64,000 nt of DNA. Origin: Burkholderia sp. Bp8992. Lineage in GTDB: Bacteria; Pseudomonadota; Gammaproteobacteria; Burkholderiales; Burkholderiaceae. Below the pieces are notes generated by a model that saw only the letters and a list, made by a program, of their open reading frames with translations, was not told the DNA's origin and ran no database searches. Below, piece by piece: positions 28,074-38,356 of the stretch. Position numbers and translations under genes: made by a program. Where the stretch lies: the NCBI RefSeq assembly GCF_003853705.1, contig NZ_QTQI01000015.1, positions 1-64,000 on the forward strand. The letters are read 5' to 3'. Position 1 is the stretch's first letter. The number at the start of each line of letters is the position of its first letter.

Positions 28074-28610
28074 ATGTCCCTGCCTCACGCACTCCTCACC
28101 GCGCTTGCCGAACGCCCCGGTTCGGGGTCCGAACTCGCCGACCGCTTCGATCGCTCGATCGGCTATTTCTGGCAAGCGACGCATCAGCAGATCTATCGCG
28201 AACTGGGGCGCCTCGAGGAAACCGGCTGGATCGAATCGCTGCCCGCCGAATCGGGGCGTGGCCGCAAGCGCGCGTACCGGATCCTGCCGGCCGGCAAGAA
28301 GGAACTGCGCCGCTGGATCGCCGAACAGGAAGATCCGACGCCGCTGCGCGAAGCGTTGATGGTGCGCCTGCGCGCCGAGGCGGTGCTCGGCCCGTCCGGC
28401 CTTGAGGACGAAATCAGGCGGCGCATCGCGCTTCACCAGGAAAAGCTCGACCTGTATTTGAAGATCGAGGCGCGCGATTTTGCGGAAGGTGCCGACTCGC
28501 GCGCGAAACGCCTGCAGCACCTGGTGCTGCAGGCCGGCATCGCGAACGAGCGGTTCTGGGTGGAGTTTTCGCAGGATGCGCTCGACACGCTGCGTCTGCC
28601 GAAGGATTGA
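28074..28610 (+). CDS. PadR-family transcriptional regulator
   Basis: A 178-residue regulator: MSLPHALLTALAERPGSGSE begins the PadR winged helix, IGYFWQATHQQIYRELGRLE is the recognition region, and GRGRKRAYRILPAGKKELRR the wing. The C-terminal half (AEAVLGPSGLEDEIRRRIAL, then HQEKLDLYLKIEAR) is the helical dimerisation domain of the PadR/VirR group. The frame is open further upstream through the operators, but the ATG at 28074 fits family length. PadR proteins usually repress divergent genes for handling phenolic acids or other small toxins until the compound binds. Confidence 0.9.
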   Translation: MSLPHALLTALAERPGSGSELADRFDRSIGYFWQATHQQIYRELGRLEETGWIESLPAESGRGRKRAYRILPAGKKELRRWIAEQEDPTPLREALMVRLRAEAVLGPSGLEDEIRRRIALHQEKLDLYLKIEARDFAEGADSRAKRLQHLVLQAGIANERFWVEFSQDALDTLRLPKD

Positions 28611-28660
28611 CGCGCTGACGAGGCGCGCGCAGTGTTCATCTCGCCGCGCGGCAAACCGGA

Positions 28661-29641
28661 TCATGCGTCCGGAAAAATGACCACCTTGCCCTTCACCTGC
28701 CGGTTCGCCATCCGAGCGATCGCGTCGGCCGCGCCGGCCAGCGACACGCGCTCGGTGATCGCCGGCCGCACCTTCCCGGCCGCGAACCATTCGGCGAGCA
28801 GCCGCATGTTCGCGGCATGCTGCGCCGGGTCGCGGCGCACCGCGTCGCCCCAGAACACGCCGAGAATGTCGCGCTCCTTGAGCAGCGCGAGGTTCAGCGC
28901 GATCTTCGGAATCTCGCCGGCCGCGAAACCGACCACGAGGAACCGGCCGCGCCACGCCGTTGCGCGCAGCGCCGCCTCGCTGTATGCGCCGCCCACCGGA
29001 TCGTAGACGACATCGGCACCGCGCCCGCCGGTCAGCTCGTCCACGCGGCGGCGCAGGTCGTCGGTCGCATAGTCGATCGTCTCGTCGGCGCCCGCCTCGC
29101 GGCACAGTGCGAGCTTGTTCGCGCTCGACGCGGCCGCGATCACGCGCGCGCCGAGCGCCTTCGCGATCTCGATCGCGGCAATCCCGACTCCGCCCGCCGC
29201 ACCCAGCACGAGCAGCGTCTCGCCCGCCTGCAGCCGTGCACGCTGCTGCAATGCGTGCAGCGACGTGCCGTAGGCGAGCACGAGCGCCGCGCCCTGCTCG
29301 AACGACATCCCCGGCGGCAGCGCGGCGACCTGGTGCACGTCGGCCACGCACTGTTCCGCGAACCCGCCGTGCCCGGTGAACGCGACCACGGAATCGCCCG
29401 GCCGCCACGCGGTCACGCCGGCGCCGACCGCGTCGATCACGCCGGCGAATTCGGCGCCCGGCGAGAACGGCAGCGCCGGCTTCACCTGATACAACCCCTG
29501 GACGATCAGCGCGTCGGGAAAATTGAGCGACGCGGCCTTCACAAGGATCCGCACCTGGCCGGCGGCCGGTTCGGGAATCGCCACGTCCTCGATGCGCAAA
29601 CTGTCGATCGGGCCGAATGCGGTACACAACAGGGCTTTCAT
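28661..29641 (-). CDS. NADPH:quinone oxidoreductase-like MDR protein
   Basis: A 326-residue zinc-free medium-chain reductase. The N-terminal catalytic domain reads MKALLCTAFGPIDSLRIEDV, VKAASLNFPDALIVQGLYQV and FSPGAEFAGVIDAVGAGVTA; the NADPH-binding fold has ETLLVLGAAGGVGIAAIEIA. The family reduces quinones or the double bond of enones or enoyl-CoAs. It ends facing the PadR gene and lies 147 bases behind the acyl-CoA dehydrogenase gene on the same strand, so the two may be co-transcribed in fatty-acid or short-chain acyl metabolism. Confidence 0.88.
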   Translation of the reverse strand: MKALLCTAFGPIDSLRIEDVAIPEPAAGQVRILVKAASLNFPDALIVQGLYQVKPALPFSPGAEFAGVIDAVGAGVTAWRPGDSVVAFTGHGGFAEQCVADVHQVAALPPGMSFEQGAALVLAYGTSLHALQQRARLQAGETLLVLGAAGGVGIAAIEIAKALGARVIAAASSANKLALCREAGADETIDYATDDLRRRVDELTGGRGADVVYDPVGGAYSEAALRATAWRGRFLVVGFAAGEIPKIALNLALLKERDILGVFWGDAVRRDPAQHAANMRLLAEWFAAGKVRPAITERVSLAGAADAIARMANRQVKGKVVIFPDA

Positions 29642-29788
29642 GCGCTTCTTTCTCCTTGCGCGGCGCGGCCGCGCATCGGTGCGTTGGCGGGATGCCCCCG
29701 CCCGGCCGGTTCACGACGAGTACGCGACGGCCGGCGGCGCCGGCACCCGCGATATCATCTGCATTCCGGAATGTCGGTGACGCAACGT

Positions 29789-31618
29789 TCAGAACCACGC
29801 GTCGTGCATGTCGAGCGTCGTCGTGTCGACGCTCGACAGCAGGTCGAGCTGCGCATCCACCTTCGGTAATTCCCAGCGGAAGAAGTACCGGGCTGCCGCA
29901 CGCTTGCCGTCGTGGAAATCGCCGTCATGCCCGTGCGCGGCGAGCGTCACGTCGAGCCACAGCCACGCGACGACGAGATGGCCGAACGCTTCGAGATAGA
30001 CGCTCGCATTCGCCAGCCGCTTCTGCTGGTCGCCGATCGCGCCCAACTGCCGCGTGACGTCGCACAGTCGCGCCCAGCGCCGCGCCAATGCATCGGCCTG
30101 CTCGCGCGTACCGGCATCCAGCGACCGCGCACGTTCGACCGTCGTGCCGATCCGTGCGTCGAGCGCACGCAGCAGTGCGCCGTCGTCCTGCGCGACCTTG
30201 CGGCCCAGCAGGTCGAGCGCCTGGATCCCGTGCGTGCCTTCGTGAATCGGATTCAGGCGATTGTCGCGGTAGAGCCGCTCGACCGCGTAGTCGCGCGTGT
30301 AGCCGTAGCCACCGTGCACCTGGATCGCGAGGTCGTTGGCGGCGAGACACCACTGCGACGGCCAGCTCTTCGCGATCGGCGTGAGGATGTCGAGCAGGCG
30401 CTCGGCATGCACGCGTACTGCCTCGTCGTCATGCGCGCGTGCTTCGTCGACCAGCTTTGCGCAGTACAGGATCAACGCGAGACCGCCTTCGACATAGGCC
30501 TTCTGCGCGAGCAGCATGCGCCGCACGTCCGGATGTTCGACGATCGGCGCCTGCGGCGCGGCCGCATCCTTGCCCGCCGGCCCGAGCGGACGCCCCTGCG
30601 GCCGGTTGCGCGCATAGTCGAGCGCGTGCAGATAGCCGGTGTAGCCGAGCGCCACCGCGCCCGCGCCGACACCGATGCGCGCCTCGTTCATCATGTGGAA
30701 CATGTAGGCGAGACCCTGATTCGGCTTGCCGACCAGATAGCCGATCGCGCCTGCGCGCCCTTCCGGACGATAGCGCGTGCCTTCGCCGAAATTCAGCAGG
30801 CAGTTGGTCGTGCCGCGATAGCCCATCTTGTGGTTCAGCCCGGCGAGCACGACATCGTTGTGTTCGCCCTGCACGCTGCCGTCGGCACCCGTCAGGAACT
30901 TCGGCACGACGAACAGCGAGATGCCGCGCGTGCCGGGTTGCAGCCGGCCGTGTTCGTCGGGAATCTTCGCGAGGACGAGGTGGACGATGTTCTCCGCCAG
31001 CTCGTGCTCGCCGCCGGAAATCCACATCTTGTTGCCGGTCAGCCGGTAGCGCGGGCCGAGCGGCGAGTCGCCGTCGAAATCCGCGCGCGTCGCGATGTCG
31101 GACAGCGACGAGCCGGCTTGCGGTTCGGACAGGCACATCGTGCCGAGGAAGCGCCCTTCCAGTTCCGGGCGTGCGAACGCGTCGATCTGCGCGGGGCTGC
31201 CGTGCGCGACGAGCAGGTTCGCGTTGGCGACGGTCAGGAACGGATAGGCGGCCGTCGCGATGTTCGCGGCCTGGAAGAACAGGAACGACGCGGCTTCGAC
31301 CAGCTTCGGCAACCGCATGCCGCCGAGCGCGGCGTCATGGCCTGCGGCGATCAGCCCGGCGTCCGCGAACGCGCGCACGGCCGGTTCGACTTCGGGGATC
31401 AGCGTCACGCGCTCGCCGTCGAAATGCGGCTCCTCGCGATCGCCGCGCGCCGCATGCGGCGCGAACAGATCGCCGGCAATCCGCTCGCTGGTGTCGAGCA
31501 CCGCGTCGAAGGTCTCGCGACTGTGCTCCGCGTAGCGCGGCAGCGCGACGAGCGCTTCCGCGTCGAGCCAGTCATACAGCAGGAACGCGAGATCGCGTCG
31601 CGACATCAACAGGCTCAT
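29789..31618 (-). CDS. acyl-CoA dehydrogenase (long form)
   Basis: A 609-residue FAD enzyme of the acyl-CoA dehydrogenase superfamily. It carries an N-terminal helical extension (MSLLMSRRDLAFLLYDWLDA), FAD-domain motifs GTMCLSEPQAGSSLSDIATR and TGNKMWISGGEHE, and the C-terminal helical domain with QVHGGYGYTRDYAVERLYRD and HEGTHGIQALDLLGRK. These larger members oxidise acyl-CoA in beta-oxidation and pass electrons to ETF. GGAGG precedes the ATG. Chain-length preference cannot be told. Confidence 0.93.
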   Translation of the reverse strand: MSLLMSRRDLAFLLYDWLDAEALVALPRYAEHSRETFDAVLDTSERIAGDLFAPHAARGDREEPHFDGERVTLIPEVEPAVRAFADAGLIAAGHDAALGGMRLPKLVEAASFLFFQAANIATAAYPFLTVANANLLVAHGSPAQIDAFARPELEGRFLGTMCLSEPQAGSSLSDIATRADFDGDSPLGPRYRLTGNKMWISGGEHELAENIVHLVLAKIPDEHGRLQPGTRGISLFVVPKFLTGADGSVQGEHNDVVLAGLNHKMGYRGTTNCLLNFGEGTRYRPEGRAGAIGYLVGKPNQGLAYMFHMMNEARIGVGAGAVALGYTGYLHALDYARNRPQGRPLGPAGKDAAAPQAPIVEHPDVRRMLLAQKAYVEGGLALILYCAKLVDEARAHDDEAVRVHAERLLDILTPIAKSWPSQWCLAANDLAIQVHGGYGYTRDYAVERLYRDNRLNPIHEGTHGIQALDLLGRKVAQDDGALLRALDARIGTTVERARSLDAGTREQADALARRWARLCDVTRQLGAIGDQQKRLANASVYLEAFGHLVVAWLWLDVTLAAHGHDGDFHDGKRAAARYFFRWELPKVDAQLDLLSSVDTTTLDMHDAWF

Positions 31619-31727
31619 CGTGCTGCCTCCCGGGGTGCCGGCTTTGTCAGCCGAATGAAGGGTTCCGTGACTGCAAGTGCTGGCAGGAATTTAGCACGGT
31701 CGTTCGCAAACGACAACGACGGCCGAC

Positions 31728-32495
31728 CTAGTCCGCGTACCCGGGATTGCGTCGATCGAGCCGGCGCAGCAAGCCGGGCCAGACGAGCGCGCCGGCGCCC
31801 ATCCCGCGCGTGACCGCGGCGATCTGCTGCTTGATGCCGTCGAGAATCGGTTGCGCGATCGGCAGCAGCGCCGAGCCGCCGGCCTGCGCGCGGACCTGGA
31901 TCATGCAGGCCGCCTCGAAGAAGTACATCGCGACGAACGCGTCGGCCGGCGTCGCGCCGACCGTCAACAGCCCGTGATTGCGCAGCATCAGGTTCGTGTT
32001 GCTGCCGAGGTCGTGCACGAGGCGCGCCTTCTCGCCCTCGTTGAGCGCGATACCCTCGTAGTCGTGATACCCGAGCGACGCCAGCACGCCGAGCGACTGC
32101 TGCGACAGCGGCAGCAAGCCCGCTTCCTGCGCCGACACGGCGACGCCGTTGATCGAATGCGTGTGCATCACGCACAGCGCGTCGTCGCGGGCCGCATGCA
32201 CCGCGCTGTGAATCGTGAAGCCGGCCGGGTTGATCTCGTACGGCGATTCGGACACCTTGCGTCCGTCGAGATCGATCTTGACCAGCGACGACGCCGTGAT
32301 CTCGTCGAACATCATCCCGTACGGGTTGATCAGGAAATGGTGTTCCGGGCCCGGCACGCGCGCCGAGATATGGGTGAACACGAGATCGTCCCAGCCGAAC
32401 AGCGCCGTAAGACGATAGGCCGCCGCGAGGTTGACTCGCGCCTCCCACTCGGCGGGAGAAACCGCCTGCTTCACACTGACATCGGATGAGGCCAC
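31728..32495 (-). CDS. class II aldolase/adducin-family protein
   Basis: A 255-residue protein. The zinc-site histidines of the class II aldolase fold are visible in CVMHTHSINGVAV and in LRNHGLLTVG; HFLINPYGMMFDEITASSLV and FGWDDLVFTHISARVP are typical of the adducin-like branch. Members cleave sugar phosphates or decarboxylate, but this branch is mostly uncharacterised. The start is a GTG at 32495, chosen because AAGGAG lies seven bases before it. It lies 71 bases after the molybdenum hydroxylase large-subunit gene and may belong to that operon. Confidence 0.82.
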   Translation of the reverse strand: MASSDVSVKQAVSPAEWEARVNLAAAYRLTALFGWDDLVFTHISARVPGPEHHFLINPYGMMFDEITASSLVKIDLDGRKVSESPYEINPAGFTIHSAVHAARDDALCVMHTHSINGVAVSAQEAGLLPLSQQSLGVLASLGYHDYEGIALNEGEKARLVHDLGSNTNLMLRNHGLLTVGATPADAFVAMYFFEAACMIQVRAQAGGSALLPIAQPILDGIKQQIAAVTRGMGAGALVWPGLLRRLDRRNPGYAD

Positions 32496-32566
32496 GTCAT
32501 ACTCCTTGTTCAGGGGTTGATGCGGACCGGGCCGCACGATGCGGACCGGCGCGGGAGGATTGTGCG

Positions 32567-34891
32567 TCAACCCGCCTGCGGCTTCGCCAGCTGATCGGCG
32601 ACCGGCAGGCTGCGGATGCGCGTGCCGGTCGCTGCGAAGATCGCGTTGGTCAGCGCCGGCGCGACGGGCGGCAGGCCCGGCTCGCCGACGCCGCCGAGCG
32701 GCACCGTGAAGTCGTCGGGCGCGACGAGATGCACGCGGATTTCGCGCGGCGCCTCGTTCATTCTCAGCACCTGGAAACCGTTGAAGTTGCTCTGTTCCGG
32801 ATGACCGTCCTTGAACGTGATCTCGCCGTGCAGCGCGATACCGAGCCCCATCACCACCGCGCCCTCGAGCTGCGAGCGTACACGCTCCGGATTGACCTGC
32901 GGCCCGCAGTCGATCGCAATGTCGACGCGCGGCACCGCGATCTTGCCATCCGCGCCGACCTGCACCTCGCATACGGCCGCCGTGTACGACACGAAGCTGC
33001 GATGCGCGGCGATCCCGAGCCCGTGCCCCTTTGGCAGCTTGCGCCCCCAGCCGGCTTCGCGCGCGACCGTCTCGACCACGCGCCGCAGCCGTCCCGTATC
33101 GACCGGATACAGCGCGGGATCCTCGCCGTAATTCACGTTCTTCACCGTGATGTGCGGCTCGAAACGCCGCGCGGGCCCGATCAGTTCGAGCAGGAAATCC
33201 TTCGGGTCGCGGCCGGCCGCGTGCGCGAGCTCCGACACGAAGCTCTGGATGCCGAACGCATGCGGGATGTTGTAGACCGAGCGGAACCAGCCGATCCGCG
33301 TATGCCCTTCGGCAGCCGGATTCTCGATCCGCACGTTCGGGATCGAGAACGGCAGGTCCGCGATCCCTTGCGCGAGTTCGCCCGGCTGCTCGTGCACGAT
33401 GCCCGGCCTGAAGGTCGACTGGATCGACGGCGCGACCGTGCGATGCTGCCACGCGACGACCTTCCCCGATGCATCGATCCCGCCGTCGAACGCTTCGAGC
33501 GACACTGCGTGGAAATAGTCGTGCGCGATGTCGTCCTCGCGTGTGAACGTCAGCTTCACGGGCGCGCCGACCGCCTTCGACAGCAGCGCGGCTTCCACCA
33601 CGTAGTCGGGCTTCGACTTGCGGCCGAATCCGCCGCCGAGCAACGTCACGTTGACCGTCACGCGCTCGGTCGGCAACGCGAGCGCCTTCGCGATCTCGTC
33701 GCGCGTGGTCTGCGGCGCCTGCGTGCAGGTCCATACTTCGCAGCGGCCGTCGGCGACGCGCGCGACGGCCGCGGGCGGCTCCATCGTCGCGTGCGCGAGA
33801 TGCGGAATGTAGTAGGTCGCGCGCACGCGTTTCGCGGCGCCGGCGAGCGCCGCGGCTGCATCGCCGTCGTTGCGGATCACGTCGCCCGGTTGCGTGGCGG
33901 CCGCTTCGAGCGTCTTGCGGTACTCGGCCGAATCGTAGCCCGCGTTGGGCCCGTGCTTCCAGTCGATCTTCAGCTGCGCGCGCGCCTGGGTGGCCGTCCA
34001 CGTGTCGCGCGCGACGACGGCCACGCCGCCGAGCGGCTGGAAGCCGGACGGCAACGGCGCCGACGTGAGCTGCACGACCTTGACGACGCCCGGCAGCTTC
34101 TCGGCCGCCGATGCATCGTATGACGCGACCGTGTCGCCGTAGGCCGGCGGTCGTGCGACGACCGCATACAGCATGCCGTCGAGCCGCGTGTCGATCCCGT
34201 AGTGCGCGCGGCCGCCGACGATGTCGCGCCCGTCGATCAGCGCGGTCTTGCCCTTGCCGATATAGCGGAATTCGGCCGGCGCCTTCAATGCGAGTGTCGT
34301 CGTATCGGGCACCGGCAACGCGGCCGCTTTCGCCGCGAGCTCGCCGAAGCCGAGTTTGCGCCCGCTCTTCGTGTCGATGACCTCATGCACCGTCGCCTTG
34401 ACCTGACCCACGTCGACGCCCCACGCGGCGGCGGCAGCCTGCTCGAGCATCGTGCGCGCGGCCGCGCCCGCGCGGCGCAATGCGGCGAAACTCTGGCGCA
34501 GGCTGCGCGAGCCGTCGGTGTTCTGGTTGCCGTAGCGCGGCTCGTCGCCGACGGCCTGCGCGACCTTCACGCGTGCCCAGTCCGCGCCCAGTTCGTCGGC
34601 GACCACGAGCGCGACACTCGTGCGCACGCCCTGCCCCATCTCGGAGCGGATGCAGGTCACGGTCACGGTGCCGTCCGGTGCGATCGCAACGAACAGGTGC
34701 GGATCGTCACGCAACCCGTGCGGCATCCCGGCACCGCCGTACTGCGGATTCGCGCTGACAGGCGGCTGCACCGGCGCGGCTGCATGCACGAGCGACGGCA
34801 CGCCGAATGCGAGCAGCAGCCCGCCGGACGCGAAGCCGAGCAGCAGCGCACGACGGCTTTCGTTGTGGACGGAGAGTTCGGGCGCGCTCAT
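32567..34891 (-). CDS. molybdopterin-binding hydroxylase large subunit (IorB-like)
   Basis: A 774-residue subunit of the xanthine-dehydrogenase superfamily, of the isoquinoline-1-oxidoreductase beta type. The N-terminus has a twin-arginine-like leader ([20 protein letters not shown]), so export to the periplasm is likely. Cofactor-binding segments include [40 protein letters not shown] and the catalytic Glu in [20 protein letters not shown]. Its start overlaps the stop of the iron-sulfur subunit (ATGA). Electrons would go to that subunit and then to a membrane carrier. Typical substrates are aldehydes or N-heterocycles. Confidence 0.9.
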   Translation of the reverse strand: MSAPELSVHNESRRALLLGFASGGLLLAFGVPSLVHAAAPVQPPVSANPQYGGAGMPHGLRDDPHLFVAIAPDGTVTVTCIRSEMGQGVRTSVALVVADELGADWARVKVAQAVGDEPRYGNQNTDGSRSLRQSFAALRRAGAAARTMLEQAAAAAWGVDVGQVKATVHEVIDTKSGRKLGFGELAAKAAALPVPDTTTLALKAPAEFRYIGKGKTALIDGRDIVGGRAHYGIDTRLDGMLYAVVARPPAYGDTVASYDASAAEKLPGVVKVVQLTSAPLPSGFQPLGGVAVVARDTWTATQARAQLKIDWKHGPNAGYDSAEYRKTLEAAATQPGDVIRNDGDAAAALAGAAKRVRATYYIPHLAHATMEPPAAVARVADGRCEVWTCTQAPQTTRDEIAKALALPTERVTVNVTLLGGGFGRKSKPDYVVEAALLSKAVGAPVKLTFTREDDIAHDYFHAVSLEAFDGGIDASGKVVAWQHRTVAPSIQSTFRPGIVHEQPGELAQGIADLPFSIPNVRIENPAAEGHTRIGWFRSVYNIPHAFGIQSFVSELAHAAGRDPKDFLLELIGPARRFEPHITVKNVNYGEDPALYPVDTGRLRRVVETVAREAGWGRKLPKGHGLGIAAHRSFVSYTAAVCEVQVGADGKIAVPRVDIAIDCGPQVNPERVRSQLEGAVVMGLGIALHGEITFKDGHPEQSNFNGFQVLRMNEAPREIRVHLVAPDDFTVPLGGVGEPGLPPVAPALTNAIFAATGTRIRSLPVADQLAKPQAG

Positions 34892-35349
34892 GCGGCACCT
34901 CCGCGGCGCACGGCCAGCCGGATCGCCGCGCGAATGCGCGTGTAGGTGCCGCAGCGGCAGATGTTGCCGGACATCGCATCGTCGATGTCGGCGTCGGTGG
35001 GACGGGGGTTCGTCTTCAGCAGCGACGCGGCCTGCATGATCTGCCCGGACTGGCAGTAGCCGCATTGCGCGACGTTCAGTTCCTGCCACGCCTGCTGCAG
35101 CGGATGGGTCAGGTCGGTCGACAGTCCCTCGATCGTCGTCACGCGCTTACCAGACGCCGCCGCAACGGGCGTGATGCACGACCGGATCGCGACGCCGTCG
35201 AGGTGCACGGTACACGCGCCGCACAGCGCCATGCCGCAGCCGAACTTGGTGCCGGTTTGGCCGAGGACGTCGCGCAGATACCAGAGCAACGGCATGTCGG
35301 GATTGCCGTCGAAGTGCTGCTCGCTACCGTTGATGGTCAGCGTGATCAT
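34888..35349 (-). CDS. [2Fe-2S] subunit of molybdenum hydroxylase (IorA-like)
   Basis: A 153-residue protein with two iron-sulfur domains. The plant-ferredoxin-like domain has Cys38, Cys43, Cys46 and Cys58 ([18 protein letters not shown]); the helical domain has Cys96, Cys99, Cys131 and Cys133 (CGYCQSGQ and [11 protein letters not shown]). It carries electrons from the molybdenum subunit, whose gene overlaps its end. No signal peptide is present, as expected if it is exported together with the large subunit. No cofactor-insertion or XdhC gene is adjacent. Confidence 0.92.
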   Translation of the reverse strand: MITLTINGSEQHFDGNPDMPLLWYLRDVLGQTGTKFGCGMALCGACTVHLDGVAIRSCITPVAAASGKRVTTIEGLSTDLTHPLQQAWQELNVAQCGYCQSGQIMQAASLLKTNPRPTDADIDDAMSGNICRCGTYTRIRAAIRLAVRRGGAA

Positions 35350-35843
35350 CGTTCACCTCATGGTCGAGGCGCCCGCGACGCACCACGGGTGCCGTGTGGG
35401 GATTCGAACGGTGCCGGCCCGGCACCGCCTGGTGGACTGCTTCGCCGGAAGAACCGGCGGTCGATGTGTTTACCGGTGCCGCGGACTGCCGAGGGCTGCC
35501 GCACGTACGACTCCGCTCGAAGGCGGGCACCCGCGGGTCCCGATTTTGCCCCACGCAAACCGTCACGCCGGCAACGCGATCCTGTCCAGGCTGCCAGAAT
35601 GGGCGCGCCCGATCGTCGTCACCCGCGCGCGACGTTCGGCCCGAACGGCGTCGACATTGCCCGGGCGGGCGGATTCGTATGGGGATTGGGCCGAGTTCCG
35701 ACTTTAACCGAAGTGCGACGGTTTTGCGCCGGCGCGCCCGATGCAGCGCTTCGCGCGCGTCGATCGCTTCCGCTATCCGACGAGCATCACCGGGTTGACT
35801 GGGAACTGCCGCGTTTTGAACCCGGCGGGAAAATTCGTTCCGG
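35350..35843. other. intergenic region with no recognised gene
   Basis: About 0.5 kb between the molybdenum hydroxylase operon and wecB. Overlapping frames are open on both strands, which is usual at this GC content, but none has a ribosome site, family feature or matching codon bias. It should hold the promoter of the hydroxylase operon near 35360-35450. Nothing else is seen. Confidence 0.4.
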
Positions 35844-35900
35844 GTCGCACAAATGCAAGGATCCGGCGGGCCTGGCGGCCGGACCGGATCCTTGTGCGAC
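35844..35900 (-). terminator. long interrupted hairpin behind wecB
   Basis: CAAGGATCCGG (35856-35866) pairs perfectly with CCGGATCCTTG (35884-35894); outside it GTCGCA (35844-35849) pairs with TGCGAC (35895-35900) with a six-base bulge on one side. It lies 41 bases past the wecB stop codon. No T run follows on either strand, so it may be a Rho-assisted terminator or a protein-binding site. Confidence 0.5.
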
Positions 35901-35940
35901 TGCGGCGAACGATACGGAAGACGCTATCGCGTGCTCCCGC

Positions 35941-37158
35941 TCATGGCGAGCGCAACGCCTGCAGCCCCAGCGTGAGCGCGTTGAACGGCATCTCCGCGGC
36001 TCCCAGCGAAAAACTCGTCGTCTTCGTCGTCACGCCCGGCGTGCGCATCAGCGCGTGCACGATCCGCTCGCTCGCGTGACCGTCGCCATACGGATTGCTC
36101 GCGCGCGACATTTCCTCGTAGGCGCTCTCGCTGTCGAACAAGCGCGATGCCTCCCAGATGATCCGTTCCTGGTCGGTGCCGACGAGCCGTGCGGTGCCCG
36201 CCTGGATCGCTTCGGGCCGCTCGGTCGTCTCGCGCGTGACGAGCACCGGCTTGCCGAGCGCCGGCCCTTCTTCCTGGATGCCGCCCGAATCGGTAATGAT
36301 GAAGTGCGCGCGGGACATCAGGAATACGAACGACAGGTATTCCTGCGGCTCGATCAGGTAGATGTTCGGCACACCGCCGAGCCGCGCACGCGCCGGTTCA
36401 CGCACGTTCGGGTTCAGGTGCAGCGGATAGACGAACTGCGCGTCGCGATAGCGGCCCGCGAGCGTACAGAGCGCTTCGCAGAATTGCTTGAACGGTTCGC
36501 CGAAACTCTCGCGGCGATGGCCGGTGATCAGCACGACGCGCCGCGACGGCTCGAGAAACGGGAAAAACGCGGCGACCTTGTCCGACAGCGCGGACGTGCG
36601 CTCCAGCATGCGCTTGACCTCGTGCAACGCATCGATCACGGTATTGCCGGTCAGCGAGACGCCGCTACCCGGCACGCCCTCGCTGAGCAGGTTGTCACGC
36701 GCCTGCCCGGTCGGCGCGAAATGCCACGACGACACCGCGTCGGTCACGCGGCGATTCAGCTCCTCCGGCCACGGCGACCAGATGTCGCCGCTGCGCAGCC
36801 CGGCCTCCACGTGCCCGACCGGCAGATAGCGGTAGAACGCCGCGAGGCTGACCGCGAGCGTGGTCGTCGTATCGCCGTGCACCAGCACGACGTCCGGACG
36901 CAGGTCGTCGAAGACCATGCCGATCGATTGGAGAATGCCGGTCGTCACGTCGGTCAGCGTCTGGCTTTGCCGCATCAGATTGAGATCGTAGTCGGGCTTG
37001 ATGTCGAACAGCGTCAGCACCTGGTCGAGCATTTCACGATGCTGCGCGGTCACGCACACCCGGGCGTCGACATCTGCCTGCGCCTTCAGCGCGCGCACCA
37101 GCGGTGCCATCTTGATGGCCTCCGGCCGAGTCCCGAACACAAGCAAAATCTTCTTCAT
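35941..37158 (-). CDS. wecB: UDP-N-acetylglucosamine 2-epimerase, non-hydrolysing
   Basis: A 405-residue GT-B-fold epimerase that converts UDP-GlcNAc to UDP-ManNAc. [20 protein letters not shown] is the family start; active-site segments are [10 protein letters not shown] (Asp96), GHVEAGLRS (Glu118), WPEELNR (Glu132) and the histidine in [25 protein letters not shown] near residue 290 binds the nucleotide. GAGGATCACG precedes the ATG. No UDP-ManNAc dehydrogenase (wecC) is adjacent. It is divergent from a membrane glycosyltransferase operon, so it probably supplies an amino-sugar nucleotide for that polymer. Confidence 0.93.
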   Translation of the reverse strand: MKKILLVFGTRPEAIKMAPLVRALKAQADVDARVCVTAQHREMLDQVLTLFDIKPDYDLNLMRQSQTLTDVTTGILQSIGMVFDDLRPDVVLVHGDTTTTLAVSLAAFYRYLPVGHVEAGLRSGDIWSPWPEELNRRVTDAVSSWHFAPTGQARDNLLSEGVPGSGVSLTGNTVIDALHEVKRMLERTSALSDKVAAFFPFLEPSRRVVLITGHRRESFGEPFKQFCEALCTLAGRYRDAQFVYPLHLNPNVREPARARLGGVPNIYLIEPQEYLSFVFLMSRAHFIITDSGGIQEEGPALGKPVLVTRETTERPEAIQAGTARLVGTDQERIIWEASRLFDSESAYEEMSRASNPYGDGHASERIVHALMRTPGVTTKTTSFSLGAAEMPFNALTLGLQALRSP

Positions 37159-38356
37159 CGTGATCCTCGTTTAGCCACTTCGCGCGGATGACCCTGCACG
37201 TGGCGCGAAGCATGTATCCAGGCGGCGCTTCCCGTACTCGCACGCGGTCGGCACGCGACGGTGCCGAGGGGCGAGCGCGCCGTCTTGTCCGTGCGGTCCC
37301 GGCCGCGCGAATCGTCGTACTACCGGCGTCCTGTTGTACTGATCAGTCACGTCATGAGTCGTTCCTCGCTGTGTCGAGCGTCACGCCTGTCCGTCACGTC
37401 GCTTCCACACCAGCAATATTCAAACCAGCCGTACTGCGGCCGGGTCCGGTTCGCGCGACGCGCATCGCACACGCGCGGTGCGTGATGGAATGTTTCACAA
37501 CTGCTACGGGACGTCTCATCTACGGATAGGTACGACAGCGATAAACAGCCGGCCGACCGCGCGATCCGTCTGACGACGTCGTCCGATGAATCGCGAATGC
37601 ATGTCGAACACCCATTGCGCATCGAACCGTCTGCATCTTTCGAAAAGCTTTACGTCGTCTCGATTCAGCACTTTTGTCTGTGCAGCGCCCCGGCGTGCAC
37701 GCGGCCGCCGGCCAAGGTCGCACGCGCACGATTTACCGGACGTGCAGTGTCGCTTGCGTCGCACGAATGGACGCGCGGGAAACGTTGCGAATGTGTAACG
37801 CGGATCCGGCGCAGGCAGATACATCGGAGTCCGGTCCATTCTGTACGGGCGACGGCGATCGCCGTTTCGATCTCCGGGGCAACGCGCGCGCGGCGAACAA
37901 TGCACGACGGTGCCTCTCGCGAAGCCTCCTCGAGCAAGGAGGATGCGACTCGTCAAGCAAACCGCCTGCCGTGCGACGTACGCGGGATGGGCTGCAGACG
38001 ACCTGGGGCCGACCGGCATGTGCCTATGCTGATGCGTCAGTGAATCAAAACACGTCGCCGCGACCGCGACTATGCGCGCACCTCGCGCCCGGCCCCTTGC
38101 TGCACGGGGCATCGTGACTCATGGCTCACGCCTTGCTTAATGTCGGACAGGTGCGTCCCGATGCACTTGCACGGCAGCAGCAGACAGACGGGGACGCCAA
38201 AGCAACGAAGCCGGGAGGCGACGCGACGTGTCCGCCGGGGCGAACGACATCCGCCCTCGCGCGACGAACATGCGGCCGCGACCCATCGACATCCGCGCGA
38301 TCCACGGGCGCCTTCAGCTCTCATCGGTCGTCGTCGCGGACACCGGGGACCAGGAC
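37159..38356. other. 1.2 kb regulatory gap of the polysaccharide locus
   Basis: A long gap between divergent wecB and the glycosyltransferase operon. No frame in it has a ribosome site or a family feature. GC and codon patterns fall in places (37480-37670). Landmarks are the palindromes ACTGATCAGT (37338-37347) and GACGACGTCGTC (37572-37583) and a -24/-12 promoter-like element at 38122. The size fits an enhancer-driven sigma-54 promoter with distant activator sites, but no activator site could be recognised. A small RNA could also be hidden here. Confidence 0.5.
38122..38137 (+). promoter_or_regulatory. sigma-54 (-24/-12) promoter-like element before the glycosyltransferase operon
   Basis: TGGCTCACGCCTTGCT: the GG and GC pairs are ten bases apart as required, the -12 part TTGCT is perfect and the -24 part differs from TGGCACG at two bases. 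Transcription would start near 38148, about 0.2 kb before the operon's first start codon. A second such element precedes the deacetylase gene. Confidence 0.6.

Noticed and set aside
35844-35900. Inverted repeat considered as a transposon end or CRISPR-like unit
   Set aside because: Only one copy, no direct repeats of spacer length, no transposase nearby; a terminator-like hairpin is simpler. No CRISPR array was seen anywhere in the window.
34807-37191. 794-codon open frame on the plus strand over the hydroxylase subunit, gap and wecB
   Set aside because: Shadow of the minus-strand genes; Arg/His-rich low-quality sequence and no ribosome site.
37572-37583. Palindrome GACGACGTCGTC
   Set aside because: Short GC-rich palindromes of this type are frequent by chance at this composition; no second copy at a useful spacing.
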